DNA of 64,000 bases from JAGOUA01 sp964428975 (GCA_964428975.1 CAYSAI010000002.1:82292-146291); one strand, 5' to 3'. Positions 23,363-32,779 are shown, numbered from the stretch's first letter. Notes: generated by a model from the sequence alone, not told the origin. A program made the numbers and translations.

Positions 23363-25240
23363 ATGCCAAAAATACTTGGAATCGATCTTGGAACCACGAA
23401 CTCCTGCATGGCAATTGTGGAGGGCGGTCAACCAAAAGTGCTCGAAAATGCGGAAGGCGCACGCACAACACCTTCGGTCGTCGCCATCTCAAAAACGGGC
23501 GATCGTCTTGTGGGGCAAATCGCGAAACGTCAGGGAATGGTGAACGCAGAGAACACGCTGTTTTCTGTGAAACGTCTTATTGGTCGTCGTTCGGATGACG
23601 CAGAGGTTGCGCGTGATGAAAAATGGTTGCCGTATAAAATCGTGAAGAGCGGTGAAGGAATTAAGGTGCTTATGGCGGGCAAGGAATACACGCCGGAAGA
23701 AATCTCCGCGATGGTGCTCGGAAAACTTAAAGCCGACGCGGAAGCAAAGACAGGGGAGAAAATCACGGAAGCGGTGATTACGGTGCCTGCCTATTTTGAT
23801 GACGCGCAACGTCAAGCCACGAAAATCGCGGGAGAAATCGCCGGCCTTACGGTGCGCCGTATCATCAACGAGCCAACGGCTGCCGCACTTGCGTACGGGT
23901 TTGATCGCAAGAAAGATGAGAAGATCGTGGTGTACGATCTTGGAGGCGGAACGTTCGACGTGTCTGTTCTTGAAGTGGCGTACGATGCCGTGACTTCGCA
24001 AAACACGATTGAGGTACGCGCTACAAACGGCGACACGCATTTGGGCGGCGATGATTTCGACCAACGTATTATCAGTTGGATCATCGACGAGTTCAAAAAA
24101 TCTGATGGAATTGATCTTGGAAAAGATCCGCTCGCGCTGCAACGTATCAAAGATGCGGCAGAAAAAGCGAAAATCGAGCTTTCAAGCGCCGCAAATACGG
24201 AAATCAACCAGCCGTTTATCACGAGCGATGCGTCTGGTCCGAAGCATCTTCTCTTGAAGATGACGCGCGCTGATCTTGAGCGATTGGTGGGCGATCTTGT
24301 CGAGAAAACGCTCGAACCGTGTAAGAAAGCGCTTGCCGATGCGAAGCTTTCGGTGAGCGATATTCAGGAAATTATCATGGTGGGTGGTATGACGCGTATG
24401 CCGCTCGTGCAGCAAACCGTGGAAAAATTCTTTGGGAAGAAAATCAATGCGACCGTGAATCCAGACGAGGTTGTCGCGATTGGTGCGGCAATTCAAGCGG
24501 GAAACCTTCAGGGCGATATCAAAGGCGAGCTGCTCTTGCTCGACGTGACACCGCTTTCGCTCGGTATCGAAACGATGGGAAGCATCATGACAAAAGTGAT
24601 CGAACGCAACACGACGATTCCTACCTCAAAATCGCAAATCTTTTCGACCGCGGCGGATGGGCAAACCTCTGTTGAAGTCCATGTCTTGCAAGGAGAACGT
24701 GGTCTTGCGAATGATAATCGCTCGCTTGGACGCTTTACGCTGAGCGGTATTCCTCCCTCGCCGCGCGGCGTTCCGCAGGTGGAAGTGTCGTTTGATCTTG
24801 ATGCGAACGGCATTCTCTCGGTGAAGGCAAAAGATAAAGCGACGAATAAAGAACAGCAAATTATCATCACGGCTTCGACGAGTCTTTCGAAAGATGAGGT
24901 GGAACGCATGCGAAAAGAAGCAGAACTGCATGCAGATGAAGACAAGAAGAAGCGTGAAGCGATCGAAATCAAGAATATGGCAGACACTATGCTCTACACG
25001 ACCGAAAAAATGCTGAAAGAACACGAAGGAAAAATCAAGCCAGAGGATAAGCAAAGCATCGAAGCGAAAATGGAAGCGCTCAAACAGGTGAAGGATGGGG
25101 AAGATCTTGAAGCAATCAAAAAAGCGGCAGATGAACTCGCGACAGAAGCGCAAAAAACAGGCGCGAGCCTCTATCAGACGCGTCCAGAAACGGAAACAGC
25201 TCCTCCTGCGGCGGAAGGTCCGACGGAAAACCCAGCGTAA
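23363..25240 (+). CDS. dnaK: Chaperone DnaK (Hsp70)
   Basis: The ATP-driven chaperone. The 625-residue product starts with the phosphate-1 motif GIDLGTTNS (5-13). It has the family signatures VYDLGGGTFDVSVLE and IIMVGGMTRMPLVQQ, the linker-like LLLDVTPLSLGIET and the substrate-binding beta domain. A charged helical lid and an acidic, Pro-rich tail (AAEGPTENPA) complete it. Length is slightly below the E. coli protein. It lies between the CIRCE-locus hsp20 and dnaJ; GrpE, DnaK and DnaJ are all present, so the cycle is complete. The gene is intact. Confidence 0.98.
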   Translation: MPKILGIDLGTTNSCMAIVEGGQPKVLENAEGARTTPSVVAISKTGDRLVGQIAKRQGMVNAENTLFSVKRLIGRRSDDAEVARDEKWLPYKIVKSGEGIKVLMAGKEYTPEEISAMVLGKLKADAEAKTGEKITEAVITVPAYFDDAQRQATKIAGEIAGLTVRRIINEPTAAALAYGFDRKKDEKIVVYDLGGGTFDVSVLEVAYDAVTSQNTIEVRATNGDTHLGGDDFDQRIISWIIDEFKKSDGIDLGKDPLALQRIKDAAEKAKIELSSAANTEINQPFITSDASGPKHLLLKMTRADLERLVGDLVEKTLEPCKKALADAKLSVSDIQEIIMVGGMTRMPLVQQTVEKFFGKKINATVNPDEVVAIGAAIQAGNLQGDIKGELLLLDVTPLSLGIETMGSIMTKVIERNTTIPTSKSQIFSTAADGQTSVEVHVLQGERGLANDNRSLGRFTLSGIPPSPRGVPQVEVSFDLDANGILSVKAKDKATNKEQQIIITASTSLSKDEVERMRKEAELHADEDKKKREAIEIKNMADTMLYTTEKMLKEHEGKIKPEDKQSIEAKMEALKQVKDGEDLEAIKKAADELATEAQKTGASLYQTRPETETAPPAAEGPTENPA

Positions 25241-25273
25241 CCCGTCTGTCACACACGATACGTTTTCCCTCCC

Positions 25274-26368
25274 ATGTCAAAAAATTATTACGAAATTCTC
25301 GGCGTTCAAAAAACAGCCAGTACGGACGATATCAAAAAAGCGTTCCGTCGTTTAGCGCACGAGCATCATCCAGATAAAGGAGGGAAAGAGCAGCGCTTTA
25401 AAGATGTGAACGAGGCGTATCAAGTGCTTGGTGATGAGAAAAAGCGCGCGACGTACGATCAGTTTGGATCAGCGGCTTTTGAACAAGGAGGCGGTGGTGG
25501 TCCAGGAGGGTTCGATTTTAGCGGATTTCAACAGGGTTTTGGAGGAGGGTTCAACGTCAATATGGAAGATTTTGGAGATTTGGGAGATGTTCTTGGTCAA
25601 ATGTTTGGATTTGGCGGTGGGCGATCATCCTCACGCGCGAAACCTCGTGGGCAAGATATCGCGGTTGATATCGAGCTTTCGTTTCGCGAAGCGGTGTTTG
25701 GTCTCAAAAAAGAGCTCACCCTTGTGAAAGCGGATGCGTGTGAAGCGTGCGAGGGCAATGGTGCGGAAAAAGGAAAAGGCCTCAAAACATGTGAAACGTG
25801 TAAAGGCGCGGGACAGGTACGACAAGCGCAACGTACGCTTTTTGGCACGATGCAGGTCGCTGTTGCGTGTTCTACATGCGAAGGTCGCGGAAAAGTGCCA
25901 GAAGTCGCGTGTAAAACATGTAAAGGGTCGGGACTGCATCGCCGTGAGTCGCGCATTTCGCTCGATATTCCCGCTGCCGTGTCGAACGGCGACACGCTCC
26001 GCGTGACGGGAAAGGGTGAAGGTGCATCGCACGGAGGCACACCTGGAGATCTCTATGCGCGTATTCGTGTGAAAACCGATGCGCATTTTACGCGCGATGG
26101 GTTCACGATCCATTCCATGGTGCATGTGCCGTATTCCATCCTCGTGCTTGGCGGTTCGATGAAGGTCGAAACGCTCGATGGAACCACGGAGGTCTCTATC
26201 AAAGAGCGTACGCCCGTTGGAACGACGCTCACTCTGCGGAATCATGGGGTGCCGACGGGAACACGATCAAGAGGCGACCATTTGGTCGTACTCCAGGCGG
26301 ACGTGCCAAAAAAGCTCACACGAGAGCAGGAACACGCGGTCGAAGCGTTACGCAAGGTGGGGCTTTGA
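25274..26368 (+). CDS. dnaJ: Chaperone DnaJ (type I Hsp40)
   Basis: The co-chaperone that delivers clients to DnaK and stimulates its ATPase. The 364-residue product has the J domain with HPD at 32-34, a Gly/Phe-rich linker (GGGGGPGGFDFSGFQQ) and four zinc-centre motifs (CEACEGNG, CETCKGAG, CSTCEGRG, CKTCKGSG). The C-terminal substrate-binding domains end EQEHAVEALRKVGL. All type I features are present. It is 33 bases after dnaK and closes the locus. Confidence 0.97.
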   Translation: MSKNYYEILGVQKTASTDDIKKAFRRLAHEHHPDKGGKEQRFKDVNEAYQVLGDEKKRATYDQFGSAAFEQGGGGGPGGFDFSGFQQGFGGGFNVNMEDFGDLGDVLGQMFGFGGGRSSSRAKPRGQDIAVDIELSFREAVFGLKKELTLVKADACEACEGNGAEKGKGLKTCETCKGAGQVRQAQRTLFGTMQVAVACSTCEGRGKVPEVACKTCKGSGLHRRESRISLDIPAAVSNGDTLRVTGKGEGASHGGTPGDLYARIRVKTDAHFTRDGFTIHSMVHVPYSILVLGGSMKVETLDGTTEVSIKERTPVGTTLTLRNHGVPTGTRSRGDHLVVLQADVPKKLTREQEHAVEALRKVGL

Positions 26369-26378
26369 CGAATATCCG

Positions 26379-26434
26379 CAGGTCGCGTAAGCTTCCGCCA
26401 TCGACCTGTTCTTGAAGAGCAGGTCGTTCTGTTC
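26379..26434 (+). promoter_or_regulatory. Alternative hairpins between dnaJ and nusA (possible attenuator)
   Basis: Three short arms occur in order: CAGGTCG (26379-26385), CGACCTG (26402-26408) and CAGGTCG (26420-26426). The middle arm can pair with either neighbour, so two hairpins exclude each other. The second is followed by TTCTGTTC, a weak terminator-like tail. The layout fits an attenuator in the nusA leader or a dnaJ terminator with read-through. Confidence 0.4.
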
Positions 26435-26475
26435 ATCAATACCCATTTATTTCTCACCACAATTGAATATTCTTT

Positions 26476-27720
26476 ATGGCCAGCCCTATCACGCTTGCGA
26501 TGAAACAAATCGCCGAAGAAAAAAATATTTCGTACGAATCCGTCCTTGAAACCGTCGAAGCGGCGCTTGCAAACGCGTATCGCAAAGATTTTGGCAATAA
26601 AAATCAAAATATTAAAGTGGAGTTTGATGCAGAAAAATACGACGGCATGACCGGCGGTATTCGTGTATTCGATGTAAAAACGGTCGTGGAAAACATGGAG
26701 CTTCCAGAAGATTATTTCACGCGTTTTGATGCAGCAACAGCACCTCGTCGCAAAGATGAACGGCAGCCCGTGATTTCTGCAACGGTTGCGGCGGATGCAT
26801 TCGCGGCAGAATTCAAGTTCAATCCAAAAACGATGATCATGCTTTCGGATGCGCGCGACGTGAAACCGGATGCGCAAGTGAACGAGGATATTCGCGTTGA
26901 GCTCACGATTCCTGCGGCGTTTGGTCGTATGGCGGCGCAAACGGCAAAGCAGGTTATTTTGCAACGTCTTCGTGAAGCAGAGCGCGGCGTGATCTTTAGC
27001 GACTTCAAAGGTCGTGAGGGCGAGCTCATGAACGTGGTCGTGCAGCGTCGTGAGGGACGGGTGGTGCTGATTGATCTTGGTCGTACGACGGGGGTGATGC
27101 TTCCAGAAGATCAGATCGAAACGGAACGCTACTTTCCAGGAACGCGCATCAAGGCACTGCTTCGCGAGGTGGCGCAAACGCCAAAAGGGCCAGAAATTCG
27201 TCTTTCACGAAGTGCTCCACAGCTCGTGGGAACGCTTTTTACGCAAGAAATTCCCGAAATTGCGAACGGTGTCGTCGAGATGAAGGCGATTGCGCGCGAA
27301 GCGGGAAGTCGGACGAAGATCGCGGTGCGCACGAATGATCAGGCTATTGATCCGATCGGTTCGTGTATCGGTCAACGAGGGGTGCGTATTCAAACCATTA
27401 TTCGCGAGCTCGGTGGCGAGAAGGTGGACATTATTGAGTGGAATGAAGAGCCGCGCGCCTTCATCAAAGCTGCGCTTGCGCCTGCGATGGTGCAAAGTGT
27501 GGATCTTGACGAGGAGGCGCGTCTCGCCACGGTGCTTGTTGCGGCCGACCAGCTTTCGCTTGCGATCGGCAAAGGGGGGCAAAACGTGCGTCTTGCGGCA
27601 AAACTCACGGGTTGGAAGGTAACGATTCGTGAACAAGGTGGGGAAGTGGTTGCGGATTCTGATCAGGGAGAGGTGCTGCCCGTCGCATCTGAAACACAAG
27701 AAACAGAACCCATCGTCTAG
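26476..27720 (+). CDS. nusA: Transcription termination/antitermination factor NusA
   Basis: NusA binds RNA polymerase and nascent RNA and modulates pausing, termination and antitermination. The 414-residue product has the N-terminal polymerase-binding domain (LAMKQIAEEKNISYESVLETVEAAL), an S1 domain (MNVVVQRREGRVVLIDLGRTTGVMLP) and two KH domains (DPIGSCIGQRGVRIQTI and AIGKGGQNVRLAAKLTG). A short acidic tail follows, and the E. coli acidic repeats are absent. An insertion-like segment with Arg/Lys (TAPRRKDERQP region) lies in the N-terminal domain. It heads a nusA-yidC-secD-secF run with gaps of 1-5 bases and is preceded by mutually exclusive hairpins. Confidence 0.96.
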   Translation: MASPITLAMKQIAEEKNISYESVLETVEAALANAYRKDFGNKNQNIKVEFDAEKYDGMTGGIRVFDVKTVVENMELPEDYFTRFDAATAPRRKDERQPVISATVAADAFAAEFKFNPKTMIMLSDARDVKPDAQVNEDIRVELTIPAAFGRMAAQTAKQVILQRLREAERGVIFSDFKGREGELMNVVVQRREGRVVLIDLGRTTGVMLPEDQIETERYFPGTRIKALLREVAQTPKGPEIRLSRSAPQLVGTLFTQEIPEIANGVVEMKAIAREAGSRTKIAVRTNDQAIDPIGSCIGQRGVRIQTIIRELGGEKVDIIEWNEEPRAFIKAALAPAMVQSVDLDEEARLATVLVAADQLSLAIGKGGQNVRLAAKLTGWKVTIREQGGEVVADSDQGEVLPVASETQETEPIV

Positions 27721-27725
27721 GCCCT

Positions 27726-28481
27726 ATGTTCACCACTCTCTTTCTTCAGCCGCTCTTCAATTTGTTGATTGGGCTCTATAATATCTTGCCGGGGCATGAC
27801 ATGGGCGTGGCGATTATTGTGTTGACGCTGATTGTGAAGCTTATTCTATGGCCATTTACGGCGCTTCAAATCAAACAACAGCGTGCGATGCAAGCGATTC
27901 AGCCACGTATCGAAGAAATTCGTACGAAACATAAAGATGATAAGGAAGCACAAGGACGCGAACTCATGGCGCTCTACGCGAAGGAGAAGGTGAATCCTGC
28001 CATGTCGTGTTTGCCGCTCCTGATTCAAATCCCAATCTTTATCGGGCTGTATCAAGCGCTTTCGAAGGGGCTTGGTTCCATCGATGCGGGGCTGCTCTAT
28101 CCATTTGTCCACAACCCAGGGGTTGTACAAACCATGTTTCTGGGTATTCTTGATCTTACGAAGGCGAGTATTCCTCTTGCGCTCGCTTCCGCTGCGGTGC
28201 AATTTTGGCAAAGCCGTCAAATGTTGAAGAAGACGCCTGCGGCGATCACACCTCTTCCTGCAGATGTGGCAGACGCTCCTCAAGCGAAAGATGAAAACAT
28301 GGCCGCGATTATGAACAAGCAAATGATGTACACCATGCCTATTTTGACGGGCTTCATCGGCTTTTCTCTTCCTGCGGGCGTAACGCTTTACTGGTTTGTT
28401 ATGAGTCTTCTCTCCGTTGCTCAACAGTGGTGGGTGATGCGCACCCTTCCACCAAAAATCTTGCCTCAACTAAGTGCGTAA
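27726..28481 (+). CDS. yidC: Membrane protein insertase YidC/Oxa1 family
   Basis: Inserts membrane proteins alone or with SecYEG. The 251-residue product is the short, Gram-positive-like type without the large periplasmic P1 domain and without a lipobox. It has an N-terminal membrane segment, the helical hairpin in the cytoplasm (ALQIKQQRAMQAIQPRIEEIRTKHKDDKEAQG) and the hallmark MSCLPLLIQIPIFIGLYQAL. More membrane segments follow (LTGFIGFSLPAGVTLYWFVMSLLSVAQQ). It lies 5 bases after nusA and 3 before secD, so membrane insertion and export genes are transcribed together. Confidence 0.95.
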   Translation: MFTTLFLQPLFNLLIGLYNILPGHDMGVAIIVLTLIVKLILWPFTALQIKQQRAMQAIQPRIEEIRTKHKDDKEAQGRELMALYAKEKVNPAMSCLPLLIQIPIFIGLYQALSKGLGSIDAGLLYPFVHNPGVVQTMFLGILDLTKASIPLALASAAVQFWQSRQMLKKTPAAITPLPADVADAPQAKDENMAAIMNKQMMYTMPILTGFIGFSLPAGVTLYWFVMSLLSVAQQWWVMRTLPPKILPQLSA

Positions 28482-28484
28482 TTT

Positions 28485-30500
28485 ATGCCAAAACCTCTTT
28501 CTGCTACGGTATCGAAGACCTCCACGCGCCGTCGCGCGCTTGGACTTCTTCTCTTGGGAGTACTTGCGACGGTGTACCTTCTTCCTACGCCTGCGAATTG
28601 GATCATTCGACAGGTGGGACCTATTCTTGGACTCGATCTATCAGATAAGCAGTCCAATCGTACGTTTGTGCTCGGACTTGATCTTCAAGGAGGAACGCGT
28701 CTTGAATATGAGGCAAATCTTGCAAACATTCCCGTGACAGAGCGTCAAGAAGCGATGAACGGCGTGCGCGATGTGATCGAACGTCGTGTGAACTCGCTTG
28801 GTGTGTCTGAACCGCTTGTGCAAACGACACAGGCGGGGGAGAGCTGGCGCGTGAGTATCGAGCTTGCGGGTGTGAGCAATATTCAAGAAGCGATTGATCG
28901 TATTGGAAAGACCCCTATTCTTGAATTTAAGGAAGAAAGTGCCGAGCCAGCGCGTGAGCTTACGGTAGAAGAGCAAGCTCGTATTACGCGTGAACAAGGC
29001 GAAGCGAAGGCCAAAGCGGAAGCGTTTCTTGCCACCACAACAAGAGCCTTCACCACGCCTTCAGAATTTTTGCGAGAAAAACCATCAACCTACGAACTCT
29101 ACACGCTTGTTCGTGGGGAGAAAGTGGGGCTTGTGCCGCGTGTGATTGAAACACCAACTGAGTTTTCTGTCGTAAAAATTGACGAGAAAAAAGTCGTTAC
29201 GAAAGAAGCAACGGGGCGTCATTTGTTGATTTCATGGAAAGAGGCAGAGCAAAGCACGTCAGAACTCACAAAAGAGCAGGCGAAAACAAAAATCGATGAG
29301 CTTCGTACACGCGCAACGGTGCAGAATTTCGAACAGCTCGTGAAAGCCTTTTCGATGGAACCGCAAGCGAGCTCAACGGGAGGGTTTCTTGATTGGACGG
29401 AAGAAGCGCCCGTGGATCAAGCAGCTGATCGGTATGTAGAGCCATTCGCTAAGCCGTATTTTGCGCTTGCAAAAGGCACGCTTTCTGCGGTGGTGGAAAC
29501 ACCCTTCGGTTATCACATCATATTCAAGCAGGACGAACGCTTGATCGAAGATGTGCGCGCGCAGGTGATGAATTTCAAAAAACTGTTGAAAGACGACGTG
29601 CTTCCGCCAAGCGACGGCTGGAAATTAACGAAACTCACGGGAAAACAACTCGAATCAGCACGTGTGGACTTCAATCAGCAAACGGGGGGTGCGCATGTGG
29701 CACTCACGTTTGATGATGAGGGACGCGATCTGTTTGGACAGATCACGAAAGCAAACATCGGCAAGCGTGTAGGTATCTTCATTGATGGGCAGCTGATTTC
29801 CGCGCCTGTGGTGCAGTCAGAGATTCCTGGAGGGCAGGCGGTGATTACGGGCGTTGGCGGTCTCGAAGAGGCGCGTGAGCTTGCGCGAAACCTTCAGGCT
29901 GGCGCACTTCCTGTGCCGATCACGCTCATTGCGCAGCAGACGATCGGTCCATCGCTTGGGGCGGATTCGCTCGCCGCTTCTCTGAAAGCGGGGTTGATTG
30001 GGTTCGCGCTTGTCGCGCTCTTCATGATTCTTATCTATCGTCTTCCTGGGCTCGTGGCGATCGTGGCGCTTGGCTTATACGCGGCACTTTCGCTTGCGAT
30101 CTTCAAATATATTCCTGTCACGCTCACGCTTTCAGGTATTGCGGGCTTTATTCTCTCGCTGGGTATTGCGGTGGATGCGAACGTGCTGGCATTCGAACGT
30201 CTCAAAGAAGAATGGGCGCTCGGCAAAGGGCTTTCTGTCGCGCTCGAAGATGCGTTTCGTCGTGCATGGCCCTCGATTCGCGACGGGCACGTAACGGTGC
30301 TGATTTCCTGCGCGGTGCTCTATTGGTTCTCTTCATCGGTGATTCGCGGGTTTAGTCTTACGCTCGCCATTGGTGTGCTTCTCTCCCTCTTTACGGCAGT
30401 TGTCACTACGCGCGTTTGGCTTCGTATGCTCGCTCTTACGCCGCTTGCGCGTTTCGAGTGGCTCTTCCTCAAACCGAACTCCTCGTCTTCTTCCAAATAA
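28485..30500 (+). CDS. secD: Protein translocase subunit SecD with an inserted PpiC-type prolyl isomerase domain
   Basis: SecD works with SecF to pull preproteins across the membrane using the proton gradient. The 671-residue product has TM1 (about 15-35), FVLGLDLQGGTRLEYE, the P1 domain and the C-terminal five-helix block (FALVALFMILIYRLPGLVAIVALGLYA ... ILSLGIAVDANVLAFERLKEE). The last includes the DANVLAFER motif. Inside P1, about residues 244-352, lies a parvulin-type domain: RHLLISWKEAE, then KIDELRTRA, NFEQLVKAFSMEPQASSTGGFLDW and the end ETPFGYHIIFKQDE. SecD resumes with VALTFDDEGRDLFG. Parvulins usually act as separate secreted foldases, so this fusion would place one at the exit of the translocon. 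No frameshift is seen. Confidence 0.95.
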   Translation: MPKPLSATVSKTSTRRRALGLLLLGVLATVYLLPTPANWIIRQVGPILGLDLSDKQSNRTFVLGLDLQGGTRLEYEANLANIPVTERQEAMNGVRDVIERRVNSLGVSEPLVQTTQAGESWRVSIELAGVSNIQEAIDRIGKTPILEFKEESAEPARELTVEEQARITREQGEAKAKAEAFLATTTRAFTTPSEFLREKPSTYELYTLVRGEKVGLVPRVIETPTEFSVVKIDEKKVVTKEATGRHLLISWKEAEQSTSELTKEQAKTKIDELRTRATVQNFEQLVKAFSMEPQASSTGGFLDWTEEAPVDQAADRYVEPFAKPYFALAKGTLSAVVETPFGYHIIFKQDERLIEDVRAQVMNFKKLLKDDVLPPSDGWKLTKLTGKQLESARVDFNQQTGGAHVALTFDDEGRDLFGQITKANIGKRVGIFIDGQLISAPVVQSEIPGGQAVITGVGGLEEARELARNLQAGALPVPITLIAQQTIGPSLGADSLAASLKAGLIGFALVALFMILIYRLPGLVAIVALGLYAALSLAIFKYIPVTLTLSGIAGFILSLGIAVDANVLAFERLKEEWALGKGLSVALEDAFRRAWPSIRDGHVTVLISCAVLYWFSSSVIRGFSLTLAIGVLLSLFTAVVTTRVWLRMLALTPLARFEWLFLKPNSSSSSK

Positions 30501-30501
30501 T

Positions 30502-31413
30502 ATGGTTTCTTTTTCTGTCGTGGGGGCGCGTAAGGTCTGGTTTGGTCTTTCAAGCGTGATGATTGCGCTTTCGCTTGCGGCGATCATCGGTTGGGGTTTG
30601 CAGTTCGGTATTGATTTTACAGGTGGATCGCTCATGGCGTTTCGCTTTGCGACGCGTCCAGCCGTTGCAGACGTGACACAAACACTTACGTCGATACAGG
30701 CAGATCTTGCTTCGTCGATTGTGCAGCCGGTGGGGGAGCAAGAGCTTCAAATTCGTACAAAAGAGCTGTCGCAAGAAACGTACAACGGACTCGTTGCTGC
30801 GTTACGTGCAAAACACGGGGAACTCACCGAGCTGCGTTTCGATACCTTCAGTCCTCTTATCGGAAAAGAGCTTCGTACGAAATCGCTTCAGGGTGTACTT
30901 GTTGCCCTTTTCTTGATCATGGCGTACATCGCGTACGTGTTTCGTAAAGTTTCTGCGCCGGTCGTGTCTTGGAAATATGGTGTGGTCACTATGCTTGCCG
31001 CGCTTCATGATGTGCTTGTCCCGCTGGGAGTGTTTGCTTGGCTTGGACACACGCGCGGCATAGAAATTGGAACGCCTTTTGTGGCAGCGATGCTCACGAT
31101 TCTCGGCTACTCCATTACCGATACGATCGTGGTGATGGATCGTGTGCGTGAAAACTTGCCGAAAATGAAAGCATCGTTTGAAGAGGTGGTGGACTTTTCG
31201 TTGCGTCAAACGTTCTTGCGCTCCCTCTACACATCCGCTACGACGCTTATTACGCTTTTTGCGATCTTCTTTTTTGGAGGAGCATCGCTTCATGAATTTA
31301 CGCTCGCGATGATCATCGGTATCGCGACGGGAACGTATTCATCGATCTTTATCGCCCCAACGCTGCTTGTAAGTTGGAATGCGTGGGATGCGAGGCGTGA
31401 GCGGAATATTTGA
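30502..31413 (+). CDS. secF: Protein translocase subunit SecF
   Basis: The partner of SecD in the Sec motor. The 303-residue product has TM1 (about 14-33), the LQFGIDFTGGSLMAFRF motif, a periplasmic domain and a five-helix C-terminal block. The SecF signature LTILGYSITDTIVVMDRVREN is followed by FLRSLYTSATTLITLFAIFFFGG. The ATG at 30502 is one base after the secD stop; an upstream start would lie inside secD and is not needed. Length is normal. Confidence 0.96.
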   Translation: MVSFSVVGARKVWFGLSSVMIALSLAAIIGWGLQFGIDFTGGSLMAFRFATRPAVADVTQTLTSIQADLASSIVQPVGEQELQIRTKELSQETYNGLVAALRAKHGELTELRFDTFSPLIGKELRTKSLQGVLVALFLIMAYIAYVFRKVSAPVVSWKYGVVTMLAALHDVLVPLGVFAWLGHTRGIEIGTPFVAAMLTILGYSITDTIVVMDRVRENLPKMKASFEEVVDFSLRQTFLRSLYTSATTLITLFAIFFFGGASLHEFTLAMIIGIATGTYSSIFIAPTLLVSWNAWDARRERNI

Positions 31414-31448
31414 TAAGTGGCGTTGAAGATAGGTCGCAGGAATGAAAA

Positions 31449-31477
31449 AAACATGCTATGCTGCTCATAGCATGTTT
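31449..31477 (+). promoter_or_regulatory. 12-bp perfect hairpin between secF and the next gene, covering its start codon
   Basis: AAACATGCTATG (31449-31460), 5-base loop, CATAGCATGTTT (31466-31477), preceded by A6. It may terminate the nusA-secF transcript, although the T-run is short. The likely ATG of the next gene (31472-31474) lies in the 3' arm, so the hairpin could also limit its translation. Confidence 0.5.
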
Positions 31478-32773
31478 GATTTTACGTCGTTTCTCGTCGC
31501 GATAGGCGACGACCCCTTTTATGGAATGTGGGTGCTTTTTCGTTCGGGTGGATGGCTCCTGTTCCTGTGGATAGGGCTCTGGATGGTGCGAGAACTGTGG
31601 CTTGAACACGTTCAAGGAAAGGCTGCAGCTGCAAAAACATTCATTGTATTGCGTGTGACGGTACCTCGGACCAGCGAACAAACCGTGAAGGCAGTGGAGA
31701 ACATGTTTTCGGTGTTTGCGGCGGCAGGCTCTGGATCAAGCTGGACGGAAAAGTGGTTCAAGGGAGGGTTTCAATCGCCACTTTCCATCGAGATTATTTC
31801 TATTGAGGGAGATGTTTCTTACTGCGTCTTTATCGAAAATCGGTTGAAGGATCTTGTGGAAGCGGCCATCTATGCCCAGTATCCTGATGTGGATATCGAT
31901 GTGATCGAAGATTATACGAAAGAAGCGCCGAGCCACTTTCCTGATGCGACGTATGATATGTGGGGCACAGAAATGACCTGCGTCAAATCGGACGCGTTTC
32001 CTCTCAAAACGTACGTCGATTTTACCGATCAAGTCTCTGGTGAGATGAAAGATCCTCTCGCGGTGATGCTTGAAAACCTCTCGCGAATTGGCCCAGGAGA
32101 GCAGGTTTGGTATCAAATTATTCTGATGCCGACCGATCAAAAAGAGCCGCGCGCTCGTGCTGAGGCAGAAATCGCCAAGATGCGAGGAGAGGTGAAAGCC
32201 GCAAAACCCTCAACGCTTGAAACGATTATTGGCTATCCGATCGATATTCTCTCCACGCTTTTTTCCATATTCCTGCCAAGTGGTGGGGACAAAAAAGACG
32301 AGAAAAAGAAGGATGGTCCACCAAAAATCACGTCTCTTTCTCCAGGGGAGAAGCTTATAATGGAATCCATCGAACGCAAAATGTCAAAAATTGGGTTTAT
32401 GTGTAAGATGCGTGTGCTTTATCTCGCGAAAAAAGAGAAGATGCAAAAAGCAAAAGTTGTTACGCCATTTTTAGGAGCCATTCGTCAGTTTAATACGTTT
32501 CACATGCAAACGTTGGTTCCAAGCGGAAAAATCGGCATGAATAGCAGCTGGTGGTTTTTCAAAGAACAGCGTAATGACGCGCGGAAGATTCGTTTAATGA
32601 AAGCGTTTCGTGAGCGTGCCGCATGGGTTGGTCTTGCATCGTTCTTTTTATCGAGTGAAGAGCTTGCCACGCTTTGGCACTTTCCGATTTTGCTGCAAGT
32701 AAAAGCGCCACTTTTACGACGAACGACTTCGAAGAAATCTGAACCACCTTCCAATATTCCTTTTGGGGAATAA
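31472..32773 (+). CDS. Membrane-anchored protein of the VirD4-like ATPase locus, function unknown
   Basis: The 433-residue product has one N-terminal membrane segment (about 18-38, FRSGGWLLFLWIGLWMV). A mixed alpha/beta region follows (TFIVLRVTVPRTSEQTVKAVENMFSVF ... SIEIISIEGDVSYCVFIE). A second hydrophobic stretch lies near 255-275 (TLETIIGYPIDILSTLFSIF), then a charged linker and a conserved-looking C-terminal part. I associate this arrangement with a Patescibacteria family always next to a VirD4/TraG-like ATPase; that is memory-based. It ends 6 bases before that gene. I prefer the ATG at 31472 to an in-frame ATG at 31442, because the earlier start would lie upstream of the hairpin and only adds ten residues. 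Confidence 0.7.
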   Translation: MFDFTSFLVAIGDDPFYGMWVLFRSGGWLLFLWIGLWMVRELWLEHVQGKAAAAKTFIVLRVTVPRTSEQTVKAVENMFSVFAAAGSGSSWTEKWFKGGFQSPLSIEIISIEGDVSYCVFIENRLKDLVEAAIYAQYPDVDIDVIEDYTKEAPSHFPDATYDMWGTEMTCVKSDAFPLKTYVDFTDQVSGEMKDPLAVMLENLSRIGPGEQVWYQIILMPTDQKEPRARAEAEIAKMRGEVKAAKPSTLETIIGYPIDILSTLFSIFLPSGGDKKDEKKKDGPPKITSLSPGEKLIMESIERKMSKIGFMCKMRVLYLAKKEKMQKAKVVTPFLGAIRQFNTFHMQTLVPSGKIGMNSSWWFFKEQRNDARKIRLMKAFRERAAWVGLASFFLSSEELATLWHFPILLQVKAPLLRRTTSKKSEPPSNIPFGE

Positions 32774-32779
32774 TCTCGT

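Noticed and set aside
31442..31471. Earlier ATG for the membrane protein before the VirD4-like ATPase
   Set aside because: It adds ten residues without homology value and would place the coding start upstream of a perfect terminator-like hairpin.
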